NCBI GenBank assembly: GCA_019752635.1
Contig: JAIELX010000033.1
Coordinates: 1-64,000, forward strand
Length of the DNA: 64,000 nt
Reading direction: 5' to 3'
Source: Candidatus Obscuribacterales bacterium
GTDB taxonomy: Bacteria; Cyanobacteriota; Vampirovibrionia; Obscuribacterales; Obscuribacteraceae
A program made the position numbers and the translations under genes. Shown here piece by piece: positions 34,116 to 42,837 of this stretch. Positions within the stretch are counted from its first letter, which is position 1; every line of letters begins with the position of its first letter. Under the pieces are notes generated by a model, which worked only from the letters and a program-made list of their open reading frames with translations, was not told the origin of the DNA and did no database searches.

Positions 34116-35099
34116 ATGACACCAGCTCGCTTTGTGCTTGGCGCGGTTTTGCTTGCAATTCTTCTCGGACTCGCAGGACTATTTCTAAGCTTATTGTGGA
34201 TGCCCGGGAAGTCCTATGACGGTCAGTTCAAGCCGCTAGACGAGCAAGAAAAGAAATCAGAAGCTCGTCTGCGAGAAGACGTACAAGTGCTCGCCGGAGC
34301 CATCGGCAAAAGGTACACGCCAGAGAACCTGGATCAAGCTGTCGAGTACATCGAGTCGGTACTCTTGCAGTCAGGTTACAAAACGAGTGAACAGGACTAC
34401 GCAGTCGAGAAGCAGCAGTTCAAAAATATTGAAGCAGAACTGAAAGGTGAATCGAGCGATCTTGTCATTGTGTGCGCGCACTATGACTCAGTGGTTGGGA
34501 CGGCAGGAGCGAATGACAACGGAAGCGGTGTAGCCGCAACGCTCGAGATTGCACGCTTACTGTCCGGCAAATGTCCAAAGAAAACGATTCGGTTCGTTCT
34601 ATTCGGCACGGAGGAACCACCATTTTTCAGAAGTACCAACATGGGAAGCTATCACTATGCTATGCGCTGTAAAGAACGAGGCGAAAAAATCGAAGCGCTT
34701 CTCGATATGGAAACACTTGGTTATTACTCCGATGAGCCTGATTCTCAGCGATATCCCTCCAACTTTGTGCCAGGCTATCCAACCAAGGGGAATTTTATTA
34801 CCTTTGTTGGAAACTCGAATTCGAAGTCGCTTGTCGAAAAGTGCATTGGCGTCTTTCGCCAAACGACACCATTTCCGTCAGAAGGTGTTGCCGCGCCTGA
34901 ATGGGTAACCGGCGTTGATTGGGCGGATCAGTATTGGTTCTGGAAACTCAACTATCCCGGAGTCATGATTACGGACACCGCTCCGTACCGCTACCCCTAC
35001 TACCATGATGTAAAAGATACTCCAGACAAACTCACTTACCCCAAGTTCGCTCGCGTGGTGTACGGGCTATCCAAGGTTGTAGCCGCGCTTTCAATGTGA
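34116..35099 (+). CDS. M28-family zinc peptidase, membrane-anchored
   Basis: 327 residues from ATG 34116. An N-terminal signal anchor (VLGAVLLAILLGLAGLFLSL) places the domain outside the cytoplasm. M28 metal-site motifs are seen in order: CAHYDSV (His122), GANDNGSGVA (Asp134), FGTEE (Glu166/167), LLDMETLGYY (Asp198) and YYHDVKDTPDK (C-terminal His). These match the cocatalytic di-zinc aminopeptidase layout. AGGAGG lies 25 bases before the ATG but only four before an in-frame CTG at 34095, which would add LIKNLFK to the N-terminus. Initiation at CTG is therefore possible. The substrate is unknown. Confidence 0.88.
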   Translation: MTPARFVLGAVLLAILLGLAGLFLSLLWMPGKSYDGQFKPLDEQEKKSEARLREDVQVLAGAIGKRYTPENLDQAVEYIESVLLQSGYKTSEQDYAVEKQQFKNIEAELKGESSDLVIVCAHYDSVVGTAGANDNGSGVAATLEIARLLSGKCPKKTIRFVLFGTEEPPFFRSTNMGSYHYAMRCKERGEKIEALLDMETLGYYSDEPDSQRYPSNFVPGYPTKGNFITFVGNSNSKSLVEKCIGVFRQTTPFPSEGVAAPEWVTGVDWADQYWFWKLNYPGVMITDTAPYRYPYYHDVKDTPDKLTYPKFARVVYGLSKVVAALSM

Positions 35100-35280
35100 C
35101 CGAGACTTCCAGACGGCTGAGCCCGGGGCGCCTGCAACTCCCCGGGCGCAGCTGCGCAAGTTCGCCGGCAATCTTTCTTGTTAATCACTTTCCTCGTCGT
35201 TCTTCGGTATACTGGCTCGGATGGCTCACTTCGTGATTCAGTAGATGTATCCGCCGTGAAACCGCACTTGCGAGGGACTT

Positions 35281-36261
35281 ATGACCACCGGCTCCAATAA
35301 GCACGTTCATTCAGAACCACTACCGGACAACTGCAGATTCATCAATAGCATCGCGCCGACACCTCTAATACCGGTTCAGTTTGAAGAAGGTGCCGCCACA
35401 GTTTGGTGCAAACTTGAGTTCCTTAATCCGAGCGGTTCGACGAAGGATCGCATTGCTCGATTTATGTTGGAGAAACAATGGCGCCTTGGTCGCTTGAAGA
35501 AGGGCGATAAGGTTGTAGAAGCGTCCAGCGGATCAACAAGTATTGCGTTGGCGCTTGCATGCGCGCAAATGGGTTTGAAGTTTATCGCAGTAATGCCCGA
35601 GTCGGTAAGCAATGAAAGAGTGGCAATTATTCGCGCATTCGGCGGCGATATTATTCTGGTACCGAAAGCGGAAGGAGTTGTCGGTGCAATAACACGGGCA
35701 GGCGAAGAAGCCGAGCGCACCGGGGCTTATTTCCCTCGCCAGTTTGAGAACCCCGACAACGCGGAGGCTCATAGATCTGCTACAGGACAAGAGATACTGA
35801 GCCAGATTCCAGGCGGCGTAGTTGACGGAATTGTAAGTGGTGTTGGCACTGGTGGCACCATTGTCGGGTTGTACAATGCATTCGCACAGGCCGGCTGCGC
35901 AGTAACTCCTTTTCTTGCGCGTCCGATCGAAGGCGAAGCGCACCGATACGATATTGAATGCTGCAGCTTTAGCGGTCGCGTTCCCGGAGTTGTAGACGGA
36001 CTTTCGAAACTATTCTCTGAGTCCACGCTTCCCGACCTTGTCGAAATCTCAGTCGAAGATGACGTGGCAATTGAAACAACACGCAAACTGGTTCGCCGCG
36101 GCTTCCCTGTCGGACCGAGCTCGGGACTTAATTATGCCGGTGCAGTGGAAGCAGCGAAGATACTCGGACCTGGCACGCACGTGGTCACGGTTTTTCCAGA
36201 TAGAATGGAACGCTATTTTTCTACTGAATTGTTCAATTCGTGGGACTTTCCGGTCAAGTAA
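35281..36261 (+). CDS. Cysteine synthase-family PLP enzyme
   Basis: 326 residues. Fold type II PLP enzyme of the O-acetylserine sulfhydrylase/cystathionine beta-synthase group. PLP Lys55 is in NPSGSTKDR, the substrate loop is SSGSTSIALA (usually TSGNTGIALA in CysK), the phosphate loop is SGVGTGGTI, and GPSSGLNYAGA lies near the end. The altered substrate loop suggests a substrate or reaction different from standard CysK. There is no CysE neighbour. Start at 35281; a long untranslated stretch precedes it. Confidence 0.85.
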   Translation: MTTGSNKHVHSEPLPDNCRFINSIAPTPLIPVQFEEGAATVWCKLEFLNPSGSTKDRIARFMLEKQWRLGRLKKGDKVVEASSGSTSIALALACAQMGLKFIAVMPESVSNERVAIIRAFGGDIILVPKAEGVVGAITRAGEEAERTGAYFPRQFENPDNAEAHRSATGQEILSQIPGGVVDGIVSGVGTGGTIVGLYNAFAQAGCAVTPFLARPIEGEAHRYDIECCSFSGRVPGVVDGLSKLFSESTLPDLVEISVEDDVAIETTRKLVRRGFPVGPSSGLNYAGAVEAAKILGPGTHVVTVFPDRMERYFSTELFNSWDFPVK

Positions 36262-36332
36262 CCAGAGCTCACCTGCACGGTTGGACTTGACATAATTCTG
36301 CAAAACGGACACATTCGAGACATCGTGAATTC

Positions 36333-36473
36333 ATGATAGAGCACATGGAGTATGAGCGGCAAGAAGAGCTGAACAAGTGGAGAGAACTGTTTTACGCTCT
36401 AGAGACAGCCAGCGGTGAGACGGACATATCTTCATTTCAGGGAGCCTACAAGGGAAATCAGTTCTTCATATAA
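36333..36473 (+). CDS. Small candidate protein, 46 residues
   Basis: The frame encodes MIEHMEYERQEELNKWREL followed by FYALETASGETDIS and ends GNQFFI. Composition is helical and charged, and the frame ends 19 bases before the convergent esterase gene. The ribosome binding site is weak, so this is tentative. Confidence 0.4.
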   Translation: MIEHMEYERQEELNKWRELFYALETASGETDISSFQGAYKGNQFFI

Positions 36474-36491
36474 TTTGTATTATCCATTCGC

Positions 36492-37517
36492 CTACTTAGA
36501 CTGAAAATCGGCAGCTTTACCCAAGTAGGCGCCGCAATCGTTTTTCAGCCAGGCGCGTTGAGATGCATCCCCCTTGAGGTACGCGTCGAGGAAGGCACCA
36601 GTAACTTTGTTGATCATGTGCTGAAATTTTTCGTCGGAGTTAACCCGCAACGGCGTTGTATGACCACTGAAGATCATGTGATCTCCGCCCTGAAAATTCA
36701 CAAGATATTGCCCGGGAGCCTTGATCCCATGGAAGGGAATTACACGTTGCCGGGCAGTTGTTTCCCCAATTGGCGAGACATCATCGGTACCTGTCATCAA
36801 CAGACCTGGAATCTCGATGGATCCGAAGATCTCTTCTGCCTGGCGGTTTCGAAGATTTACCGGTGGACTGAGATACACCGCAGCTTTAATACGCGAATCT
36901 CTAAAATTGAAGGTTCTCGGCCCGACAGGGTAATTCTGACCGGATAGTGCCAGCGTTGTACCGGCACCAAAGGAATGTCCGGCTAGCCCGATTGCCGATA
37001 AGTTTAGCTTCGAGCCCAGCAAGGGATCAGAAGCATTTCTCTTTTCCAGTTCGTCTAAAACGAAGGTAACATCTCCCACTCTGAACTTCAGGTTGGCAGC
37101 GTTTGCAGCAGTCTTCATTTCCGCCAAGATTGCTTCGCGTCCTCCCGTGGCAACCGGCTGCCAAACGCCCGAATCACTTCCGGGATGCTGAATATGAATG
37201 CACACATAACCACGCGCTGATAGATACTCGCCAAGATAGCCGGCAGCTTCGCGCGTTCCGCCAAGCCCGTGGGAAAAGACAAGCACGGGCGCTGGACTCT
37301 TCGCACTAGTCGACGGCATGTAGATTTTTACCGGGATGCTTCTACCACGACTTAAGTCCTCCCAAATCTGATAGGTGACATTTTGCTTGGGCGAAACGGA
37401 AGAAACTGCCGCCTTCGATTGAAACTCCGATGCTGTTTTCATACTCGGAGCAGCATGTGCCAAAGGAGACAGCATGGTCAAACATGAACATCCAAGTAAC
37501 CAAAGTGGCAATCTCAT
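36492..37517 (-). CDS. Secreted alpha/beta hydrolase (PAF-acetylhydrolase/cutinase-like)
   Basis: 341 residues. The ATG at 37517 has GGAGG nine bases upstream. A signal peptide ends near SPLAHAAPS. Catalytic elements: oxyanion region VFSHGLGGTREAAGYLGEYL, nucleophile Ser182 in AGHSFGAG, an acid in LLMTGTDDVSP and His in QGGDHMIFSG. The GYVCIHIQHPGSDS stretch is typical of the platelet-activating-factor acetylhydrolase/dienelactone-like esterases. Expected to cleave esters outside the cytoplasm; the substrate is unknown. Confidence 0.85.
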   Translation of the reverse strand: MRLPLWLLGCSCLTMLSPLAHAAPSMKTASEFQSKAAVSSVSPKQNVTYQIWEDLSRGRSIPVKIYMPSTSAKSPAPVLVFSHGLGGTREAAGYLGEYLSARGYVCIHIQHPGSDSGVWQPVATGGREAILAEMKTAANAANLKFRVGDVTFVLDELEKRNASDPLLGSKLNLSAIGLAGHSFGAGTTLALSGQNYPVGPRTFNFRDSRIKAAVYLSPPVNLRNRQAEEIFGSIEIPGLLMTGTDDVSPIGETTARQRVIPFHGIKAPGQYLVNFQGGDHMIFSGHTTPLRVNSDEKFQHMINKVTGAFLDAYLKGDASQRAWLKNDCGAYLGKAADFQSK

Positions 37518-37724
37518 TCAACCAAACCTCCAATTCCCGCGTACCTCTCACACGCTAAGACTGTATACGTGGAATCGCTCAAAAAAGTTCAATCGTAGTG
37601 GCAACTTTTATGTTTTCGCCCAAATACCCCACGCTTGCTCAATTGTCAGAAGAAGAAAAAGAAGACTTCTGCGAACATCCTGCCGATTCCTTACCCGTTG
37701 GAGAACCGACTGAAGGCAGTGGAG

Positions 37725-38276
37725 TCAGGCTACACTCAACAATGAAGTTCGGAAAGATGAGTGTCCATTTTCATTCGCGAACAGCCAATCATCGCGCAGC
37801 ATTTCATAAACAAAGCTGTCGAGCAGCCGATCTCGGGTGCTTGCAGGCCACGAATTGACGCTGTGCACTATCTTGACGTAGCCGACGCTGTGCAAAACCG
37901 AACACATCGCAGCGTTATCGGCTCTGACCTGCGCACTGATTCGTTCCGCTTCACCGCACTGTTCGAAGATTCTCGCGGTTAACCAGGTCAGCGCGAGCTT
38001 TCCAATGCCCTTCTCTCTATGGTCCGCTTTTACTCGCAAGTCCAGAGTCGGTTCGTTTAAAAGATCCGCCGCACGCATCAGACCGACAGGCTCTCCGTTG
38101 AGCTCAATCCAAAAAGTCTGCACGTCCTCGCCGTCGAAGGTACCGGTGCGCAACCATCTTTGTACATCTGCCTCTATCGGATTCGATCGAACGTGGAACG
38201 GCCATTCTTGCGAGGTCAGCCATTCTACCAAAAGCTCTTTATCGTCCGTCGCGTAGCATCTATAACTTAATTGCAT
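37725..38276 (-). CDS. GNAT-family N-acetyltransferase
   Basis: 183 residues from the ATG at 38276; an upstream start at 38303 is possible. GNAT features: FWIELNGEPVGLMRAADLL, the acetyl-CoA loop DHREKGIGKLALTWL, then AQVRADNAAMCSVLHSVGYV. The acceptor is unknown, but the layout resembles RimJ/aminoglycoside 6'-acetyltransferase-type enzymes. Confidence 0.8.
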   Translation of the reverse strand: MQLSYRCYATDDKELLVEWLTSQEWPFHVRSNPIEADVQRWLRTGTFDGEDVQTFWIELNGEPVGLMRAADLLNEPTLDLRVKADHREKGIGKLALTWLTARIFEQCGEAERISAQVRADNAAMCSVLHSVGYVKIVHSVNSWPASTRDRLLDSFVYEMLRDDWLFANENGHSSFRTSLLSVA

Positions 38277-38303
38277 ATTCAGAGAGCCCCAACCAAGAAT
38301 CAA

Positions 38304-38664
38304 CTCATTGCGGTTTTATCAAATCCACAATGGCATTGTCTTACTTCCCGGTGGGCTTTTGAATGTTCGGGTACGCAAACTCAGTTGCATTATTATTCAG
38401 TTCCTCCGGAAGAACATTGCCTGATTAGGTGTGCGGAAATTACGCCCGAGGCGCCTAATTCGACCGGAACAGACGTAAGAAGCCTTGTGCCACAGCGATC
38501 CGACTGATGAGTCCGGGAACAAACCAAATCGCCTTGCGTCACACTGGGTTATCTCATTTGCCGGCCATGATTTCAAATGTCGGCTCGCACCTCCAGCGGG
38601 CAGTTATCTTTCGGCGACATGAGTTCGATCGTTTAGCCCCCTTCCACTACAGCAGGTAACTCCG
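38304..38664. other. Intergenic region
   Basis: About 360 bases. A plus-strand frame from TTG 38271 stays open to 38507 and contains PPEEHCLIRCAEITPEAP, but it overlaps the GNAT start and has no ribosome binding site. I do not accept it as a gene. Confidence 0.45.
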
Positions 38665-38841
38665 ATGTTCGAAGCAATGAATGCATCCTATCTCGTACCA
38701 CTCGCGCTATTCTGTGTATTGGGAATCTTAGCGTTAGTGTGTCCAATCGTTGCAGTATGGGCCCTGCTTCAGGAGCAACGTCGAAAACCGAACACCCCGA
38801 ACTATTCACGTCGAAGAGATTCGCGCTCGTATCAGGGTTAG
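38665..38841 (+). CDS. Small single-helix membrane protein, 58 residues
   Basis: ATG 38665 with AGG nine bases upstream. It encodes MFEAMNASYLVPLALFCVLG, continues as one hydrophobic helix to VAVWALL, then a basic tail (EQRRKPNTPNYSRRRDSRS). The helix plus positive tail is typical of small regulatory membrane proteins. No family recognised. It converges with the next gene, 20 bases apart. Confidence 0.6.
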   Translation: MFEAMNASYLVPLALFCVLGILALVCPIVAVWALLQEQRRKPNTPNYSRRRDSRSYQG

Positions 38842-38861
38842 GCAGAGCACTTGCCTCTTGG

Positions 38862-39548
38862 CTAGCCGCAATCAATTCGCTGAATGCCTTTGCCTAGCTG
38901 CAGTCCGCCATCATAGGTAACGTAGAAGTCGAACTTCACCAGCTCTAGCCACGACTTATCCGGAAATGCTATCCATGGTTGCCCTTCCATGGCGCGAATA
39001 TTCGCGATGAGTTTGTCGGCATAAGCTTCAGCTTCAGCAGTTTTGGAGGGGGTACGCCATTCAGTCGACACCAACACTTTACCGTGCTTGTCGACTGTGA
39101 TATTCAACTTCATTTGTAGATCAGAGGGAACCTTGAGCCCTTTAGGTCTGATCTCGTCGAACACACGGCAGTACCACGACTTCCACAACTCAACACGACC
39201 ACTGACGAGCGGGCTGGTAATCAATCGACCATACTCATCGGCGGATAGTTTGCTCTCTTCAGTGTAGTAAGGTTCGATATCGTTTTTTTGACCGGTTTGA
39301 GTATCGTACTTCATGTCTGCGCGCAAAAATATTTCCTTAGCAGAAGCAGCAAGATCCGCAGAAGAAACGGAGAGGGAACCATAAGTCTCTTGGCTGTTGC
39401 GAACTGTGCCTTTGAATTTACCAGTGTTGCCCCCCTCCGTGGACACAGCATCGGAATCTTTCGCCAACACACTCTGCAAAGGCAAACCGGTAGTTATAGT
39501 AAGAATCAGCAACATCATGGTTGCGCGAAAACAACTTTTGCGAAGCAT
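38862..39548 (-). CDS. Secreted protein with TonB-C-like domain
   Basis: 228 residues. The ATG at 39548 has GGGAGG four bases upstream. Signal peptide MMLLILTITTGLPLQSVLA. The C-terminal 110 residues (WKSWYCRVFDEIRPKGLKVP, LQMKLNITVDKHGKVLVS, ANIRAMEGQPWIAFPDKSWL) follow the TonB/TolA C-terminal pattern of a helix, then V-x-F-x-I-x-x-D-G-x-V. Such free domains occur in exported proteins without an ExbBD partner. Role unknown. Confidence 0.7.
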   Translation of the reverse strand: MLRKSCFRATMMLLILTITTGLPLQSVLAKDSDAVSTEGGNTGKFKGTVRNSQETYGSLSVSSADLAASAKEIFLRADMKYDTQTGQKNDIEPYYTEESKLSADEYGRLITSPLVSGRVELWKSWYCRVFDEIRPKGLKVPSDLQMKLNITVDKHGKVLVSTEWRTPSKTAEAEAYADKLIANIRAMEGQPWIAFPDKSWLELVKFDFYVTYDGGLQLGKGIQRIDCG

Positions 39549-39719
39549 AGAACCTCCCGCTCTGAATGCGATTCAGCCAGAACAACCGGTCTCACTTGTA
39601 GCTCCGGAACTGCAGACCTTCAATCTAACTCATTTCGTGCCTGACATCCAGCAAAGTCTCTGTAAAAATCTCATTAATCGGCTACGATCATATGCACTCC
39701 CCAACGAGGACTATGCATA

Positions 39720-40760
39720 ATGCGCGCAGTATTGCGGTCGGCGCTTCTTCTTCCTTCACTTGTTGTTTCCGCAACCCAGTTACCAGGAGCGGCTTGTACA
39801 AGCGTGGTTCTGAACAAAACGCCCGGCATTGTCGTTACCGCGCGCACAATGGATTTTGATTCAGACTTGGGTTCGAAGATCTGCTTTCGCCCAAAGAATA
39901 CGGCCATGTCCGATCCAAACGTAAAGTTCACCAAAGGCACCTTTCAGCCGCTGACGTGGACTAGCAAGTATGACAGCGTGGTTGTCGACGGCTTCGACTT
40001 GCCCGCATACGCAGACGGAATGAACAGCGAAGGTCTGGCTGTCGCAACACTGTGGCAGTACGAGACCGAGCCTGCAAAAGAGGTCAAAGTTAACACGAGC
40101 GGCATGTCGAACGTCACCCTGGTGCAATATGTTCTTGATAATGCGAAGGACGTTGACGAAGCGAAGAAGCTCATTTCACACCTCAGTTTATTCATGTCCA
40201 CGTACAACGGAGCAGAGATGCTGCTCCATTGGACAATTACGGACAAGTCAGGAAAAACTGTTGCAGTTGAACTGAAAGATGGAGCGCCTCAATTTTTCGA
40301 CTCCTGCACCACTGTCGGTGTCATGACCAATTCTCCTACTTACGACAAACAGTTAGCCAATCTTGAACAGCAAACAACGGTGCGAGCCAAAGATACCGCG
40401 GTCGCCCTGCCGGGAGACTTCCGCTCAACCAGCAGATTTGTAAAGGCAGCCTACCTTGTTTCCACCACGCCACCTCTCAAGTCGGCAGATGAAGGCATGC
40501 GGGCGGCGATGCAAATCCTGCACAATGTCGAGGTTCCCAAAGGCGCTCAGGATACAGGCTCATATACCCAGTGGATGGTGGTGCGCGATCAAACCAATTT
40601 GCGATATTGGTTCTCGAGTCCCAGTGAGTTGATACCAACTTTTATCGACCTGAAGAAAATTGATTTCCGGAAGGCGTCAGGAAAGCGCATTCCGGTTGAG
40701 AAACCCGCCGATTTCGCTCAGCAGGAGGCAAACCTTGCCAGTCAGTCTTCTCAAATTTGA
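39720..40760 (+). CDS. Choloylglycine hydrolase/penicillin V acylase family protein
   Basis: 346 residues. ATG 39720 with GAGGA nine bases upstream. The signal peptide ends at LPGAA, exposing Cys26 (CTSVVL), the N-terminal nucleophile of this Ntn-hydrolase family. TARTMDF matches the GRTMDW motif, and NSEGLAVATLWQ and MTNSPTYDKQLANL are also family motifs. The enzyme would cleave a linear amide such as an acyl-homoserine lactone, penicillin V or bile-salt conjugate. Export fits removal of the leader to free Cys. The substrate is unknown. Confidence 0.9.
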   Translation: MRAVLRSALLLPSLVVSATQLPGAACTSVVLNKTPGIVVTARTMDFDSDLGSKICFRPKNTAMSDPNVKFTKGTFQPLTWTSKYDSVVVDGFDLPAYADGMNSEGLAVATLWQYETEPAKEVKVNTSGMSNVTLVQYVLDNAKDVDEAKKLISHLSLFMSTYNGAEMLLHWTITDKSGKTVAVELKDGAPQFFDSCTTVGVMTNSPTYDKQLANLEQQTTVRAKDTAVALPGDFRSTSRFVKAAYLVSTTPPLKSADEGMRAAMQILHNVEVPKGAQDTGSYTQWMVVRDQTNLRYWFSSPSELIPTFIDLKKIDFRKASGKRIPVEKPADFAQQEANLASQSSQI

Positions 40761-40792
40761 TGGCATCCCTGTCAAGGTTGTGGTGAACGGTC

Positions 40793-41029
40793 ATGTCTAA
40801 GAAAGATTCTTCCAGCGCTAGGGCGGACTCCTCCTCGGAAATGTGGACCGAAACATCCGGCGAATGGTTCGAGAATGACGGCGAATGGTCCCAATGCTCA
40901 GGGCAATGGAACGGTTGCTCCGGTGCCTGGGAAAATTGCAGCGGGGAATGGGTGAACTGCAAAGGAATCTGGACAAATTGCAGCGGACAGTGGTCGGACG
41001 CTGAAGGTCAGAACGCCGAGTCAGAGTAA
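40793..41029 (+). CDS. Trp/Cys heptad-repeat small protein
   Basis: 78 residues, 32 bases after the Ntn hydrolase. After a Ser-rich N-terminus, seven tandem 7-mers with consensus G-x-W-x-x-C-S run from about residue 23 to 71: GEWFEND, GEWSQCS, GQWNGCS, GAWENCS, GEWVNCK, GIWTNCS, GQWSDAE. Trp is invariant, and Cys is present in the middle five. There is no signal peptide. A regular Trp and Cys ladder could bind metal or carry modification, as in a RiPP precursor, or form a short solenoid. I know no family with this repeat. Confidence 0.6.
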   Translation: MSKKDSSSARADSSSEMWTETSGEWFENDGEWSQCSGQWNGCSGAWENCSGEWVNCKGIWTNCSGQWSDAEGQNAESE

Positions 41030-41183
41030 GACGCTTGTAGACAAGTCATCTACAGCCTCATCCGCCTAACCGCCCCCCTGTCGGATTTGTGGGTATATGG
41101 ACGGAGGGAGACCGAACCAAGAAAGAAGGAAGAAATCGCATCATGGTGGCTACCGGTACCGATTGATGGATGGATGGAAAACT

Positions 41184-42614
41184 ATGTTACAGAGCACTGA
41201 ACAGGTCGAGCGTTGTCTTACTAACCAAGAACTACCCGTGTTGTGGCAGTTGATGACTGAGACCGAACTAGCGAAGCATTTTACTGGAAATGCCACCCTC
41301 AAGGGCGCAGATCCTTTGCTGCAAACGCCGCATAAACTGGGCGAAGCAACCGCATCAGCTTTGTTACTCGAAGCTATTGCAGCCGCATCTATCTGGAAAC
41401 ATAGAGGCGGAAACAGCAGCAATCTCAAAATCGATGTTGTCGACGCGCTCCATGCACTGCACTCAACTCATTTCCTCTGGCACTCGGGATACAGTCTGAC
41501 CGTAGGTGCCGAATTCGTGCCGACAAACGGAATTTTTAAATGTGACGACGACCGATTCATCATGATCGAATCGGGGCCACCCTACGTAAAGCTCGAACGA
41601 GGATATTTAAACTTTTTCAACTGCGGAAACAATCGCGAAGCCCTTGCTAAAGCGATCGCGAAATTCGGCGCGGAAGAGTTGCAAGCACGATTGTCCGAAC
41701 AGGGACTGCCCGCAGCAGTCGCGTACTCCAAGGATGAGTGGTACCAAAGTCCACAGGGACAGGCTCTTATCAACTCACCCGTCATCGAAATCGAGAAGAT
41801 TGCAGATGGACCACCTGTTGAATTGAGCTCGCGCCCCGAGTTCCCGCTTAATGGCGTCAAAGTGATGGACTTCACGCATGTCCTTGCCGGACCTCGCAGC
41901 ATGCGCAGTCTTGCCCAATACGGCGCGGAAGTTTTGCATGTAAGTTCGCCATACAACCGTGACACGGTTTCACAGAATCTTTTAGTCAACTTCGGCAAGC
42001 GATCGGCATATCTTTTGCTGAGCGAACAGAAAGATCAAGAACGAATGGCCGAGCTGATGCGGGATGCAGACGTATTTTCATGCTCATATCGCCCGTCGGT
42101 TGCCCAGCGATTTCATCTGACTCCCAATGAACTCGCCGCCGATCATAAAGGGCTCGTTTGTCTCAGCATCAACGCATACGGACACCGTGGTCCCTGGTCC
42201 GATCGCCCCGGATTCGACCACAACCTGCAGGTGGCGACCGGTTTTGCTGCCACCGAAGGCGGTATCGATTCTCCGCGGCTATCGCCCGTTTTCTACCTGA
42301 ACGATTTCCTAACCGGATACCTCGGCGCGGCCGGAGTTATGACTGCCCTGCTTCGACGAGCAACCGAAGGCGGCAGTTACCACGTGAAAGTCTCGTTAGC
42401 TCGAACTGCCATGTGGGTGCAAGATCTCGGCTACATTTCCCCTGAACTGTTCTCCCGGTGCCCCCTTAAAGACGAATATCCGGCGAAGCTGCACACAGTC
42501 CAAACAGTATGCGGAGCCGTTACGGAGCTTAGTCCCGCAGTCGAATTCGATAGTATGCCCCGATGTGATCTGACCATGCTGCACCCCTTTGGCGCCGATC
42601 CGCCCGCCTGGTGA
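41184..42614 (+). CDS. CaiB/BaiF-type (family III) CoA transferase, permuted subfamily
   Basis: About 476 residues from ATG 41184; the frame is open from 41097. The canonical N-terminal CaiB segment (LNGVKVMDFTHVLAGPRSMR, then LAQYGAEVLHVSSP) lies in the middle. The first 220 residues look like the other half of the fold (DRFIMIESGPPYVKLERGY, PVIEIEKIADGPP). This order is known for a subfamily of class III CoA transferases. Catalytic Asp is probably in RPGFDHNLQVATG. The reaction is CoA transfer between carboxylic acids; the substrate is unknown. No beta-oxidation gene adjoins. Confidence 0.85.
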   Translation: MLQSTEQVERCLTNQELPVLWQLMTETELAKHFTGNATLKGADPLLQTPHKLGEATASALLLEAIAAASIWKHRGGNSSNLKIDVVDALHALHSTHFLWHSGYSLTVGAEFVPTNGIFKCDDDRFIMIESGPPYVKLERGYLNFFNCGNNREALAKAIAKFGAEELQARLSEQGLPAAVAYSKDEWYQSPQGQALINSPVIEIEKIADGPPVELSSRPEFPLNGVKVMDFTHVLAGPRSMRSLAQYGAEVLHVSSPYNRDTVSQNLLVNFGKRSAYLLLSEQKDQERMAELMRDADVFSCSYRPSVAQRFHLTPNELAADHKGLVCLSINAYGHRGPWSDRPGFDHNLQVATGFAATEGGIDSPRLSPVFYLNDFLTGYLGAAGVMTALLRRATEGGSYHVKVSLARTAMWVQDLGYISPELFSRCPLKDEYPAKLHTVQTVCGAVTELSPAVEFDSMPRCDLTMLHPFGADPPAW

Positions 42615-42837
42615 AATGTCACTCCAAATCTACAATCACAAAGGTATCTTAACGAGGAACATTGTTTTCCGTACAGCGTCTGGCGAACTCAAGAGTCTGT
42701 AAGTTCCCTATTCTCGGGCATTCAAGAGTCATTTATACGGGGACGATTTGCTACTTGAGAATTTAAATAGTATAAGAATGGCAATCTATGACCTAGAATC
42801 AACACTCGACGGTCCGCAAATGCACCAGGGGTCTATC

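Noticed and set aside
37610-37858. Plus-strand frame starting MFSPKYPTLAQLSEEEKEDF
   Set aside because: The first 45 residues look coding, but the rest is antisense to the GNAT gene and there is no ribosome binding site.
38271-38507. Plus-strand 78-residue frame containing PPEEHCLIRCAEITPEAP
   Set aside because: It begins at a TTG inside the GNAT start region without a ribosome binding site; composition is only moderately protein-like.
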